Source: Symbiodinium natans (Eukaryota > Sar > Dinophyceae > Suessiales > Symbiodiniaceae). From it: a stretch of 64,000 nt of DNA. Position 1 is the first letter of the stretch, and each line of letters opens with the position of its first letter. This document shows, piece after piece, positions 35,433 through 47,481 of the stretch. Below the pieces are notes generated by a model. That model had not been told where the DNA came from and ran no database searches. It worked only from the letters and a program-made list of their open reading frames with translations. Location of the stretch: the NCBI GenBank assembly GCA_905221605.1, contig CAJNDS010002495.1:329056-393055 (forward strand), written 5' to 3'. The position numbers and the translations under genes were made by a program.

Positions 35433-37350
35433 GTGCGACCTTGGGAAGTACGCTTCTTGAATCCAGTTGATGCTTCTTATGCGTGCTTTGAGGACCCTGT
35501 GGTTGGCATTCCATTTGGGCAGGCGTGTGAACAGACAAGATGGCCCATTTCACACGTCCAGGCACTGTTGTGGATAAAGCTTCATGAGTTGCCCATCACA
35601 GGTTTTGGAGCGAGTTTGGGCAACTGCCGGCCGCCAACCGGGATCAGGACAGGACAAAAGCCGACAAACGGCTTTCCAGGTGTGTTCTCGCATGTAACTC
35701 TCTTACTTGCGCCAGGATATTTCTACAAGGTGACGACGGAGTCTCCTTACGGCATCGGGCCGCTTCGCCTGTTAGATGCGGATGCAGATTTGCTAGCTCT
35801 GCCCCGCCCTGCCGTACTCTTCCATGCTGTGCCGAGCCATGTCGGGCTCTGTCCCAGGATTCGAGATGAGCCAGACGTTAACGGTCCAAGAACTGGTGAA
35901 GATTTGATCCGTGGAGCTGTCTTTGAGGTTTGGTGCGGCAAGTATGTGCAACAGCTTTTTGGTAGCACGTGGCAGCCAACCGTTCGATGCTTGCGCAGGT
36001 GGACGAGCTAGTGGAGGTGGAGGCGCGCAAATGTTGCGGTCATGACGGTCATGACTGTTCAGAGCTACGGTGCCACGACCCAGGATGACATCACATATCT
36101 GCACCTGGCGGATCAGCGGGGCTGGGTGGGAAGCTTGTTGTTTCGCTGGAGGTAACAATTCGCATTTCATGCTCCATGCCGGGGGCCGGAACTCAAGAAG
36201 TGATCTTAGAGGTCTTTGACAACTCTGCGACTGACCCCGAGAACCCGCCGGATGCTTTGGCGCAGAGTGTAGAGGCTGTAGAGGTGCGTGTGTGGCATTT
36301 GCGCCAGCCAAGGTGTGTCATCAACTTGGCAGAGATCGAGCCAGGCTGCACCCTGACCATGTGGCGTGGGGAGGCAGACATCTTGCAGCCGGCAACAGTC
36401 GGAAAGAGCCGGCAGCATGAGATGTGTTTTCGAACCCTTGCAGGTCGACGAGCTCGCCAAAACAATCGGCCTCAGGTTCAAGCAGGATTGCGCGCATTTG
36501 TTTGCATGAGCAGAATATTTGGTAGGAGTGTCAGTGCATGTTTGTGTACAAGTGGAGGGAACCTTTTGGACGCTGGCATCATGGCAGGACGGTAACGAAG
36601 GGCAGCCTTTCACGTTGACCGTGCTGGAGGAGGGCGAGTTAGCCACTCAATATCGCTTTTCTCAGCCTTGCGGTGCATCTTGTAGTGCATCTTGCAGCAT
36701 CTTGCAGTGCATCTTGCAGTGCATTCTACAGGCCCATCCAGCGTGTTCCGTGTGCGCCTGGCTCCAACCTGCGCAAAGCTCTTCTGGCTAACGGCTTCCA
36801 GGACTGGGCGAGGGAAGGCTTTGGCGGCTTGACCACTAGGAGCATCTTCACAGGTCTACCAAGATCTTCGCTCAGTCTTCAACCGCAATGCCCAGCAGCT
36901 GTGCGGCACCTGCGTTCTGGATGTGATGGAGGCCAGGTTTCTCCAAGCCTCTAGTCTTCTGCTATACTCTGTTGATCTCTGTTGTATGTTGTCGTGTTCC
37001 GTTCCGTTGTCCTCGTTGTGCTGCCTTATGCTGCATCAGGGAGGTGAGAACCTCACAGCCCCGAGCCCAGTCACTTGGAATGCTCAGAATCAGACCTTCG
37101 CATCACTTTCAACTTCGAGGTCCGTTCCGTGAACGAGGCCGCGGTCATGTGTGCCAATCCGCCCAGCTTCAGGCCGGAATTTCAACAGGGGCCTGATGCG
37201 TGCACAGCTCTGATTTCGGTCAATCGAAGGCTTGGAAAATGTTGGTCGGGCACTTGCAAAGGCTTTGCTGCAACATCGACGTCTACGGTGACATCACCGT
37301 GAGGCCGGGCGGAGCTTGGGGACGTTGGCTGACTGTGAGGAGCTCCTGTT
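35433..37350 (+). CDS. Multi-exon gene with SH3-like module
   Basis: An open stretch from 35433 leads to RIRDEPDVNGPRTGEDLIRG and then AVFEV at 35857-35930. After a likely GT-AG intron it resumes VDELVEVEA at 35999 and TYLHLADQRGWV near 36093-36130. This repeats the module at 31.1 kb: RTGEDL, then a LADxRGWV strand. A second VDELAKTIGLRFKQDC piece at 36445-36500 begins like the exon at 35999, suggesting exon duplication. Later pieces (WQDGNEGQPFTLTVLEEGEL near 36580; ITFNFEVRSVNEAAVMCANP near 37092) fit a beta-rich protein. Exon joins are not resolved and the function is unknown. Confidence 0.4.
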
Positions 37351-37499
37351 TTGCACTTGAGAAGGCTGCGTCCCCGCGGCGTGAAATACGGTGGAGGCAC
37401 CAGCTGAGGGCAGGTCGCCCGAGGCTGACGGCACTGTTTCAGATTGTTTCGGGAAGCCTTTGCTTCTTCAAGCCGCCTAGCCGCGAGCCGCCAAGTGAG

Positions 37500-39120
37500 T
37501 AGATGTGAAACTCTGCTGTCGCCTTCCAGGATTTCGACAGCTTGGCATCCACAATTGTTTAACTTGATGCAAGCTTAGCAGCTGAGACGAGCATGGCCAC
37601 ACCTGGGCAGGTCCATGAATGGATGCCCTCCAAAAAGAGGATTCTCCCGCCTCCATGCAATGTTCAGACCCTTACAGCACGCGAGAAAATTTGGACGCAG
37701 TGTGCAGTGCGCACTTGAGCCGACTTGATGGTTCAGCATTGTCTCACGAGATTTTTGCCGATGTGACAGCTGTAAACAGGCAGTTCTCCAAGCTTTTGTC
37801 AAGCCTTACCATCATGCCCAAACAGTCCGTATGAGTACGTTCATTTCCCTGGGGCAAAATGCATCAAGCTTGGGTTCAAAGTCGTTAGGGGCATTGATGC
37901 GCGCTCCAAGCTGATGACAGAAAAGCCTGGGGAACCTTAATGAATGGATGTGTCGGTACAGCAGTCTCGGCGCATAAGTCGGGCACAGGAACATGAACCT
38001 GGAGGGGGGGATTGCATCTTCTTTCTGTCACAAAAGACGTAGAGCTTCATACCACAACAGACAATAGCACTGGGCAAGCTTATGTCTTGAAGGTGGTATT
38101 TCAAACGTTGCGCCGAGCTGCCAGCTCCTGGCTGTCACTGGCTCCGAGTTTTGGATGTATGTAGCAGTTCGGACGCATGCAAACCCCGACACTAGAATTT
38201 CAAACGCAAGCATGTGCAACCTATTGGCAGCAGTTCTGGCATGTGGGAAAACCTCGTATGGCATTAGCAATTGCAGTCAGTGTTAGAGTTGCCGGAACTA
38301 GCCACAAACAACAGCAGCAGTTCTTGCTTGGTTCACCCAAAGATACAGACTTTAGATGAGATTAGTTTCAGGGGTTTATCTTCCGTAGTGTGATTGCAAC
38401 AATCACACGCGCCATATGCAATGAGTACATTGAGTACGTAGTAGCACTCATATGACATGAAGACAGAATCCTCGCACCTGTTAAGCTGTTGCCTTCATCC
38501 TGGGTATCCTGGGTATCCAGACCGCCTGGGACCGAGGATTTCCCCAAAAGGCCCTGAGACCCCATCCTCACAGCATTTGCTTAACGAGCTGCTGGCAGAG
38601 GGTCCCAGGGTTGCGCTTGGACCCCTCCCAGCTGCTGCCGAGGAAGCTCGTTAACAGTGTGCTTTCTGGTCGCGGTTTGTGCTTGTAAACTGTTCATTAG
38701 CCGTTGCTTTGCACAAGCATCTCGGATGTTGGGTGCTTGGAATTTTGTCTAGAAAAGACGGGCGTGACGGGCGGGTGGGGTGCGGGGTCGGGGGTGTGAC
38801 AGGGCTGAACCTTAAGCGAGGCACGTGTCGAAGCGGCCGAAACGGATCGCTTGTGCCAACGAAAGTCCAGATCGATTCAGGCTTTTCACTGTATCAGAAA
38901 CGTCCCTACTAACCGGGTCGTACAATTGCACAGCGGCCGCTTCCGGTCCGGTGATGACATCCTGCGTTCTCACAAGCAGGGCCACAGGCACGCAAAAGAG
39001 CTGCGACCGTGTGATAGTCAGTTCGAATCTGTTCAACACCCAGAGGGAAGGCGGGGCCGATTGCACGGTGTATGGACCAATCCGGGGCACAGGGCGCATG
39101 CAAACGTTGTCTGAAGCCCT
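37500..39120. other. Unassigned region
   Basis: Short frames only. 38812-39129 is open on both strands (105 codons minus, 102 codons plus) with no family match that I recognise. Confidence 0.35.
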
Positions 39121-39127
39121 CGGAGAC

Positions 39128-39240
39128 ATCTAAAACCTAAAACGCCCTACGCCAAGCCCTAGCCCTAAAGGGGTGTCAAGCCCTGATCCGAAACCCTGAA
39201 TCCTCAACCCTCCCTAAACCCCAAGACCGAAGCGCTACAA
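39128..39240 (-). repeat. Degenerate CCCTAAA-like telomeric words
   Basis: AAACCTAAAACGCCCTACG, GCCCTAGCCCTAAAGG, CCTCCCTAAACCCC and similar words occur in a row, the minus-strand form of decayed TTTAGGG repeats. Confidence 0.5.
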
Positions 39241-39283
39241 AAGAGACAGAAAAGCCAGAATTCCCAACAACACAGAGGTCAGT

Positions 39284-40009
39284 TCATCTCAACGAAGTCG
39301 CGACACTGAGAATCAGACTAAGACGAGGATAACCTGAAAGATGGACTTCTTGGATATTCTGCCTGAGGCCGCTTGCAAAATGGGAAGTGCCGTGCAGGCT
39401 CAGCGGCTCACCCTTCTTGCATGTGCATGTGGCAGCAGAAACACATGCGGGTGTGGAAGAGGTGTGTGTGGCCTCCCTTGGCATGGTTGGCGTGCTGATC
39501 TTCATGTGGCTTGCAGCCACGGGCGCAGAGACTTCACGACTTTTTACGGTGAGGCAGCTTTGAGGCAGGCTTGAGAGTTTGCGGGGTCTTTTCATCACCG
39601 AGGTCCCCACTGAGCAAACGCTGGATTTGAAGTTTCCCAACGTACGCCACCAATTCTGTGCTTCGTTTTCCGCTCCTGTGCTTGATGTCTTCCGCTCCTT
39701 CTGCTTTAGCAGGACACAGCGATTGCTCCTTTGCATGCATTGCTTTTTGGGTTGGCCGCTGCCTTTCGGCTCACTGCTTGGCTGCTTTCCCAGCTGCATG
39801 CGCTGAACTTTCTCCTGCTTTGCGCCTTGGCACGTCATAATGCAGGAGAGACTAGATATGACTAGATAGCGGAGGGCATCCAAGGGCCACAGGGCATGCC
39901 GCATGCACTTTCCACGTTCCAACCGAGGATGAGCGGGCGAGAGACTCAGGCATCGGAGAGGTGTGACTGTTGCAGGTGCTCGACTGTGATCCCTTGAGGC
40001 TAGCAGCAC
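39284..40009 (-). CDS. Hypothetical 241-codon minus-strand ORF
   Basis: A long uninterrupted minus-strand frame with a Lys/Ser/Thr/Gln-rich product. No domain, signal or repeat is recognised. Long intron-less genes exist in dinoflagellates, but the plus strand also has protein-like pieces here (for example TEVPTEQTLDLKFPNVRHQF at 39598-39657), so coding is doubtful. Confidence 0.2.
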   Translation of the reverse strand: MLLASRDHSRAPATVTPLRCLSLSPAHPRLERGKCMRHALWPLDALRYLVISSLSCIMTCQGAKQEKVQRMQLGKQPSSEPKGSGQPKKQCMQRSNRCVLLKQKERKTSSTGAENEAQNWWRTLGNFKSSVCSVGTSVMKRPRKLSSLPQSCLTVKSREVSAPVAASHMKISTPTMPREATHTSSTPACVSAATCTCKKGEPLSLHGTSHFASGLRQNIQEVHLSGYPRLSLILSVATSLR

Positions 40010-40154
40010 TTCTGGAGCAGAAGCTCACTGGCTTAAACAGCCTCTCGCTTGCAGCTCTTGCTCTTCTGGAAGCCGTGGATATGTTTATGTGACAATTTAT
40101 GTGGGATGATGCGGGATGATGTAGGATGACGTGGCCAGGTTACTTCGGGAACCC

Positions 40155-40480
40155 TAACTGCCTTTCTGTTCCGGATCCTGGTCGTTCGACTTTGGCCAGG
40201 CTGACTGTTCACGTGTATCCTCCAAAGCATCGTTTGCGTTTGTGTTCTCATCCTTCGCAATAGCCAGTACTGCTCTCCCATCATCGCCATCATCATCTGC
40301 GTCCCGGACGCAAAACGGTTCAGCCCTGAGCTTGAGGACCATAATGGACCATGCCAGGGATTCGGCCCGGGCTTCCGCTGCATGTGTCAACCAGGCACTT
40401 TGCAGGCGGACTCGCTGCCACGCGCGCCAGATAATGAAGACATGTAGGCGCCTCAGTGCAGACGTCCTCTTGTCAGCCTC
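40155..40480 (-). CDS. Possible acidic C-terminal exon, minus strand
   Basis: A minus-strand frame containing SLAWSIMVLKLRAEPFCVRD then an Asp/Gly run and AVLAIAKDENTNANDALEDT, ending in a Glu/Gln-rich tail. It reads like the last exon of an unknown protein. The plus strand is also open. Confidence 0.25.
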
Positions 40481-41092
40481 TTAGCGGCCATAGAGGCCAA
40501 ATCAGGGTATCTCTGAGGGTGTCTTTCTTTGCGGGTGTTTTTTTTTTATAATTTTTTTTGTGGATCTTGGTCGTTCCGTGGTGCGGTTTCGAGGCCCTGG
40601 GTCGCCGCTCCCGTCCGTGCTGCCCGATGCTTAGCACGGAGTGGCACCATGGATGAGGCCGGAGGGTGTCAGACTGCTAGACTGTTGGACGGTCCTCTTA
40701 AGGGCTCCAAAACAGTGCAGAACGTGTGATCAAGTTGTCGGGCCAGCGCCGGAAGCACGCAGGGCTCTCTCGGCCAATCCGAGCCGCTGAACCTGGGGAA
40801 GGTGGAACCCCTCAGCCTGCGGCTTGGAAGAGCCCGCGTTGGCTCTGGGAGTCTGGGATGGTGCGATCTTTTGCATCCGAGGCTCGCTGAAAGATGAATT
40901 CAAGCCATGGCCTCGGGCAGCAGCTTGAAAGCACTCGCAACGAATCGGTAACATCACATACATCACTCAACCAAGGTTCAACAAGAGCTTTGGAGCCAAA
41001 GTGGACGGACTCCTCGACAAGGGGTGGGACAGCCACAGTTGGCTGCTCTCGAAATCTTTGCCTATGCGTGGGAACGTGGGAAGATGTCTGCA

Positions 41093-41270
41093 GCTGTTTG
41101 CGGTTGAGGTACAAAGGCTGGCGACGAGTGAGAGGTGATGGGAACTGTGCGGGGCCTTTGGCTTCCATAGCAAAAAGGGGGCATGTTGGGCCTTGCAGCC
41201 GAGGCTTCTACCGTTCTGTTGCCTACAGCTTGATCGAGCAGATTGCCCCAAGCTTACATCTCTTGGAGTG
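41093..41270 (+). CDS. OTU-family peptidase, catalytic Asp/Cys exons
   Basis: The frame reads YKGWRRVRGDGN and, after an intron at 41147-41203 (GT...AG), completes Cys and continues FYRSVAYSLIEQIAPS. Joined this gives RGDGNCFYRSVAYSL, the core of OTU (otubain-type) cysteine peptidases: the Asp and Cys of DGNC are catalytic. These enzymes cleave ubiquitin or ubiquitin-like chains. Codon phase (t|gc) fits exactly. A later piece at 41430-41600 (EVQKLRLLHFEDRFWFSFD) may be the next exon. I do not find the matching catalytic-His motif nearby; one occurs at 49.96 kb beyond the alpha-galactosidase gene. Confidence 0.65.
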
Positions 41271-42234
41271 CTGGCTATGCTGGCTATGCTGGCTGTCGTT
41301 CTGCCTGCTCTGCGCCAAGATCCTCTCAGCAAAGCGGCGGCCTGCGGCCGCAGCGCTGGCCCAGCGCTCGACCGGACTCGGACACAAAGGGCACTGCACT
41401 GCTCGGCCGCACGGCGGAAATCAAGCGAGGTCCAGAAGCTCAGACTTCTGCACTTCGAGGACAGATTCTGGTTTAGCTTCGACACTGAAGCGAGTCTGGC
41501 ACGGCTTCAAAATGCTTTCACAGGAATCTGCAGAGCAGGAAGCGCACGATCGCTTGGTAGCAGACTCGGCTGTCGAACACTTAGAAGGCCCGACTGAACA
41601 GAATGAGCAGAGGTGGGCCATTTAGAGCGAGTGGCGGCGGGCCTATACTGGCAGGAGCTGTTCCTGCTAGGGCGGGGGTACACATGATAACATGCCAGCA
41701 GCATTCAACAGATCAACATGAGCCGGCGACAGCTTCACGAGTTCAAGCGAGTCCTTTTGGCTCAGACTAAGAGTCGTAGAGTCTCAGAGCTGGTCACTCA
41801 GCAGTCAGCAACACGGAGAGCCTATGACGTAAGCAGTTCACTCAGTTCCCTTTCTCTACGATGGTGTAGTGCCCCGAACGGCTTTCCTGGCGCTGTGGGA
41901 GGTTTCATGTCTGCGCAGTAGGGGGCCGACTGTGTGGCTTGGATGGCACGCAGGCGATGACAGTACATTGCCACTGCCTTTTGGGTCTCTGGAAGCTTGT
42001 GGCCAGATCGCAGGGAACTTAGCATATGTTGACATTCATGCGCCGGCCTTGCAAGGTAAACAGGTGCCAACAGAGTTTGTTGTTGCGGCTTGGACACATG
42101 GTGTGCGCCACTGTGTGCCCGGTGGCAGCGCATGGTGTACACGCAGAGGCCCGTGGATGTGGACAGATTGGAAGGGGAAGCCTTGACGGAGAAACTTAGT
42201 TGTCAAAGTTGCCAGGACTGGTTGGGCTACTGTT

Positions 42235-42930
42235 GTGCTAGTGGGGGGTGAACTTGCCCCTGCATTGCAGGATTTTGCGGCGCTCAGCGACGCGACCACA
42301 GACTGCTCACCAGGGACCAGCGTGCCAGCGGATAACGTTTGGTACCCAGCTGTGATCAGCTTGTGTCGTTCTTACCAAGAACACGTCCGTTGCTGCGATC
42401 TGCAAGGCATGGCCGGACTATTGGCCCGACTACAACGGTCTGGCCCCTTCTTCGGCTGGGCTTCTCTTGCTGCTGCATTGTGTGAGTTGGCAGTGGGTGG
42501 ATGTCAGGTGCTCCTTGCTTTAGTCGGCCCTCGGGTACAGCTCGGGCCTGACGCGACTGACGGGAAGCTCGGAGATTGCTGCCACTCCCTGATTCTCAGG
42601 TCGCCGCTGATGTCAAGGAGCATCCGCCAGATCACGCTCTTCACATGCGCTGCGCCTTCACGGGATGCTGCACAGGATGCATCCCGGTACACCTTCGAGA
42701 ATGATGCACGAGATTTGAGCCGAGCTCAGGGCATTCCAAGTTTACCGCAGCTAATTGCCGCAAATTTACCGCAGCACACGCCAGAATGTGACATCTCACA
42801 TGCTTTTGCCATGGATCAAAGGGAAGGGGTGGAAGGGAACCTGCAGGTTCAACGAATTCTCTTCCATCGCGAAGGCTTGCAGCCTCGGGTCCAATGGCAA
42901 AGAGGCTGGTGCTTGCTGTGCTTGGCTTGA
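42235..42930 (+). CDS. Hypothetical 231-codon ORF
   Basis: A long plus-strand open frame with mixed composition (for example DNVWYPAVISLCRSYQEHVR). No motif recognised. It may combine exon and open intron sequence. It ends at a small array of GAGGCTTGG(CTT) repeats at 42925-42985. Confidence 0.2.
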   Translation: MLVGGELAPALQDFAALSDATTDCSPGTSVPADNVWYPAVISLCRSYQEHVRCCDLQGMAGLLARLQRSGPFFGWASLAAALCELAVGGCQVLLALVGPRVQLGPDATDGKLGDCCHSLILRSPLMSRSIRQITLFTCAAPSRDAAQDASRYTFENDARDLSRAQGIPSLPQLIAANLPQHTPECDISHAFAMDQREGVEGNLQVQRILFHREGLQPRVQWQRGWCLLCLA

Positions 42931-43677
42931 GGCTTGGCTTGAGGCTTGGTGAGGCTTGGCTTGAGGCTTGGTGAGGCTTGGTGGGCCCACAAAGATGCTT
43001 CGTCTCTGGCTTTGTCAGATGGGCATGCGTATCAGCAAAGTGCTGGACGACGGTGACTCTGCAGCGCGGGACCTTGGCTGTTTTGACGCGGAGAATCCGA
43101 AGTGTTCTGTAAGTGAGGTGTGGGCGGCAGACTTACCAGGCAGCTCGTGCGGCTTCACTTGCTCCAGGCTGGCGGTGGGTTAAAGCCGATTGCAGCCATA
43201 AACTTCACCACAAGAAGAGTTGACCGACGCTGGGCGACACGCACGCTTACTCACTCTTACTCTGACTAAGCCTTTGTGACTCCCTCGCTAAAAGCGGGGA
43301 CTGCTGCCCACATTTGCCTGGGGAGGTCGATAGAGTCGATGGAAGTTGATTCAGAAAGGCTTAACGGCTTAACCTGCTCTTGCTGAACTTCCGCCACTGG
43401 AACACAATCTTTCGAACTTGCGGGAGTTGTGGCAAATGCGCGTAAACGAGATGCCAGTGTGGGTGGCAGGATTGACCTGGCCCTGGAGTTGCCACCAGAG
43501 GCACCATGCCAGTGCCAGTTGCGACCCGAAACTACACTGCCCTGTGTACTTAGGCAGTGATTTGGGCAATCTACTGCATTGAGGAGCGGCTGGACTGGGT
43601 TGGCCTCTTAGAATTCTGCGAGCTCTGCGAAAATTTTTCGAGTCTTAGGTCCTGATTCCTAGATTGTTAAAATTTCA

Positions 43678-43960
43678 AAAGCTCGTGCCCTTGATGTCGC
43701 TTAGGACGGCGCCAGCTTCGAGGCTTATGAGCTCCTCTGCGAGGCTCCGCACTCCGCTCATATCCTCCCGTTTTAAGTGGTTTTTGTGGGTTTCCTCGAT
43801 CTTTTCCCGAATCCCTTCTTTGGCCATTTTTAGGTATCCTGCTGGTATCCTTCTTTGTCGAATTCCGTTTCGCAGGCCAGACCTCAGCCCGGCGGTGCCT
43901 TGGGAGATGTCGTCTACTGCAGGCCTCCAGAATTCCTGAAGAATCTGAAGATTCCTGCTG
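43678..43960 (-). CDS. Possible helical exon, minus strand
   Basis: A minus-strand frame with helix-prone charged sequence, including GYLKMAKEGIREKIEETHKN and SLAEELISLEAGAVLSDIKG, ending at a stop at 43675. No family recognised; it could derive from a repetitive element. Confidence 0.25.
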
Positions 43961-43999
43961 GGTGCGTTGTACATGTAATCACACTGAAGCACCGTTAGC

Positions 44000-46840
44000 A
44001 AGTGTCCCGCCCGTACGTCTGCCCTTTGTGTTCGTCCTCTGACGCCAGATTCCCTGGCATGGCCGGTGTCTCTGGACGTGACGTCGGCACCTCCGGCAGC
44101 CTGCCATGTCGATCTTGTCGACTCTAACTACATGTACTGATGCGGTTGCTGAGGTGGTGCAGGAGCGCTTCCTGCTCAGTCCAGAAGATCCCCCTGGCGG
44201 ATGCGTGCAGCCTGCTCGCTTACACGCATGCTGTCAGCTCCAGTGAGCTCAAGAGCTCAAGCTCATCTTGCTGGCGATGTTGTGGTGCAGGCCATCGTGA
44301 TGAAATCACCGCAGCCAAGTCAGTGCACTTTCATGGGGAGGCTCTGTGGACGTGTGCCCGTGGATGTCCCAAGCACCCTCCAAGACTGATCTGATCAAAC
44401 TCGGAAGTGCTCTGGGGAGGCCTCCGCAGGCTGGATGGGTGCGCGCAGTCTCCCCAGCCTCGTTACAAAAGTGTGGTTATCCTGGTCGAGATGAGCTAGA
44501 CAGGGGAGTGGGAGCCGATGTGAGTCCCGAGGCTACATCGCTCCTGTCCGGTTTTCACGTAACCAGGGAAGAAGGGGGAGGACAAAGATTTGTTGCGATG
44601 ACTGCTTGCGATATCGGGCAACGACAGTTGTATCTGCCTGTCGTGAGGAGGCCTGCGCCTATGGGCAATGTCTCGCACCGACTTGGGAGGTGCTCTGCAT
44701 TGAAAGCTATTGACAGCAACTTGAAAGCTCCGTTTCTATTGTTATTTCGGTTTCTCGGGGGCGCTTTTGGGCTTCTTTCGGTGCGTCTTGCCCTTCTCGA
44801 TGCTTTTCGGCTGGAACTTTGATTTTTGGCCTCTCGGTTAGGGTTTCAAGGTTTCAGATGGTTTCAGGGTCTGACGGGGCTGTCGCCCGCAGTGGGTAGA
44901 ACTGCCCCTGTACTTGCATGCCGGCCGAGTGGCGGCTACAAGTATGTATTGTATGAACGAGCTGGTTTGAGAGGGTCCCGTCTCAGCGGACCTTGCCTCC
45001 CCCGCATGGCACCTGGCAAAACACCGCACTTTTCAGCAAAAGAGTTTGCGACCTGCAGAGCTTAGCAGGGGTTTGCAGAAAGTCCGCCAGTGGACCCCCA
45101 CAAATATTGATCTTTGAGAATCAAGGGGTTGATGCTAGTTCGTACATAGCTCGAATGTCTGCGGAGCCAGTACAAGTTATGAGTGTCCGCGCTTTTGCTC
45201 CGAGTCTTTGTATCCTTTCAGCGTGTTGGCCTCCCGACAGGACGTAAACCTGAGGCTGTGAATCCCGTGCATCCTGCGCTCTCCAGTCTTTGCAAGTTGG
45301 AGTATCCGAACCCGCGTGAATTGCCGTACAGAAAACAAAACATGCCTGACCCGAGCCCCAAGGCCCGAGCCCAGAACTTCCCCAAAAAGTCCGTTTGCCT
45401 TTTCCGCGCTGGGGTCTTCCTGATGCTGGAAGAGGGATGTTTATTGAGCTTATAGCCCACCGATCCAGCAAAACGCCCCTTGGCCTCGGCATCGGTGGAC
45501 GTACAGTAAATGGCACGTCCCAGAAGAACTGCAGCAGAACCACAATCCAACAAACAGAGAGGGCCAGAGCGTTGATATTCTTCCTGAGGCAAGGTGCCTT
45601 CCTTCCTTGTTTCGATGGGGAAGAAGAAAGGCAAGCGGAAACCCATCGAGTGGGTCTGCTGCTCTGGCACCGGAATGGCAGCGTTGTATTGTTGTATTTC
45701 TTCGATGTTGGTTTTGCCGCCTTGAGGCACTCAAGTTGCAGGAGCACTGTCGGAGAGAAATGGCAGGGTGCCAATCGCCACCTTTGCTTCGGGAGCAGCT
45801 GAGTTGTACACGCCTTGCAAGGTTGCAACCCCACTGCAACGAATGTCACCAGCCACAAGAGCTGCCGGGCAGCAGGCGCGACTTATACTTAGTGCAAAAG
45901 CCAGAAATAAACTGGGTAAGGGCAGCTGGCTGGTAGGCGCGCTGCGAGCCCGTGTCGACATGTGAGAAGGCCTGCTGTGCGGTTGCGTGGTTCAAGCCTT
46001 CGTCGAATGGTACTTCATAATCTCTGCCACTCCTGCTCCTAGTTGGAGGAGGGGAATCTGCACACCGCCCGTGACAAAGCCACATGGCAGGTGTTCCAGA
46101 TGCTGCAACCCCAGTGCTCAGATCTGATGTTGCTGCTTCCTTCGTGCTTCCTGCTTCAAGGTGCTTTCTCTTGGAATGCTTGTTGATTTTAGTCGGTGGC
46201 CCGGACGCTGAAACACTCAGCGGGCGAGCCCACTTATATGTCTTGCAGGTCATACTTCTTTCAGCTATTCTTTTGTTGCTGGCTCAGATGATGAGAGCTC
46301 GCCTTTCATCTTGCTCGTTCTTTGATCATGGATGCATGCTCAGGACTCGGGGCCACATCTTGAGGTAGCAATGGCAACTTCTTGATCTGGCCCCAGAAGG
46401 ACACGGTGTGATCCTGGCCTGTACATATACGTGGAAATGCGTGTACATGGTGCGGGCTGCAAAGGGCTCTGCGATGATCTGAGGATGAAGACTGCAAAAT
46501 CAGAGATGTTGAAATGTTGGAAGGCAGACGCAGTAGCAGGCAGAAGAAGGCAGAAGAAGGCAGAAGAATGCACAGGCTCATTGATGATGCCACTGCCACT
46601 GGCAGTCACAAGCCCTCGCAGCGCCTCGAACATCCTCATGGCCAAGCCATGGCGTTTTTGCCTCTGGTTCTACGCCCGAATGGGCCTCAACCGAACTATA
46701 TGTTAGCGACGCTTCGCGATGTCGCGGAGAGGGGGTAAAAAGAGCCTGCCGGAGGCCGCCCCCCCACAGATACCCGAAGTTGCCTGCAAAGTCGCCTATG
46801 GACCTGCTTAGAGTCTAAGAAAGTCCATCACCGACTGCTT
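44000..46840. other. Unassigned region, open frames on both strands
   Basis: The longest frames are minus-strand 45121-45858 and 45218-45730 and plus-strand 44346-44822. None shows a domain. A minus-strand piece near 46440 (CTGQDHTVSFWGQI) resembles one WD40 strand but stands alone. Confidence 0.3.
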
Positions 46841-46844
46841 CGGG

Positions 46845-47390
46845 GAGGAGCCACGCGCGGAAGCTGAGCGGCGCCAGGTCTATGCCGCGGCCACAGATCA
46901 GTACAGCAGGGCTCTGGAAGGGTTCCTCAGCCCCTCGCTGCGCTGCCCTAAGTGACATTGTGCATATATGTTTCTACTTCTCAGGGCTATACAGTCTGCA
47001 GCCTCGCTCTGCAGGAGGCCTTCAACAACACCGCTCAGGGCTCAATTGTTCGGCTCTTAGAGTCTTAGAGTTTTAGAACTTCTCCTTTTCCTGCCCCCCC
47101 CGCATGGGCTTCGCTCCAAGGACGAGGCCTGCATCCGAGCAATCCGGCACCTGACAGCACGGCACGAGCCCAAGCGGACCAGCACTGCAGAGAGTACATG
47201 AGAGTACAAGAGATGCTCCGCAGTGTTTGGGAAAGGTGCATACTCGAGCGAGCAGATGATTGGAGCATGTGCGGCGGCATCAGCTTTCGGACACTCTGCG
47301 AAGTGCAAGGCGCCGCTGCCTCTTTTCTTGATGCCCCACTGCAAGCTCAGAAATGCGATTGAAAAAGGAGCTTGAGGAGCGTCTAGCAAT
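46845..47390 (+). CDS. Possible exons of an unknown helical protein
   Basis: A piece at 46848-46955 contains EPRAEAERRQVYAAATDQYS, then RALEGFLSPSLRCPK. A second at 47104-47180 contains HGLRSKDEACIRAIRHLTAR. Both are charged and helix-like. They precede the alpha-galactosidase gene by about 100 bp and are probably the 3' exons of a separate gene. Confidence 0.3.
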
Positions 47391-47481
47391 GTGAACGACT
47401 GAGAGGCTGCTTCCGAATGCTTGGGGCGCGAAGTGATGCCAGTGCCTTAGGGCCTTCCTACACCATCATCCCCACCGAGCG

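Noticed and set aside
41740-41770. Relic of the dinoflagellate spliced leader (TTTTGGCTCA match)
   Set aside because: Only about ten bases match, not the full leader, and no retroposed coding frame follows.
45121-45858. 245-codon minus-strand open frame and overlapping frames
   Set aside because: Three overlapping frames on both strands look equally open, and no domain or splice logic favours any of them.
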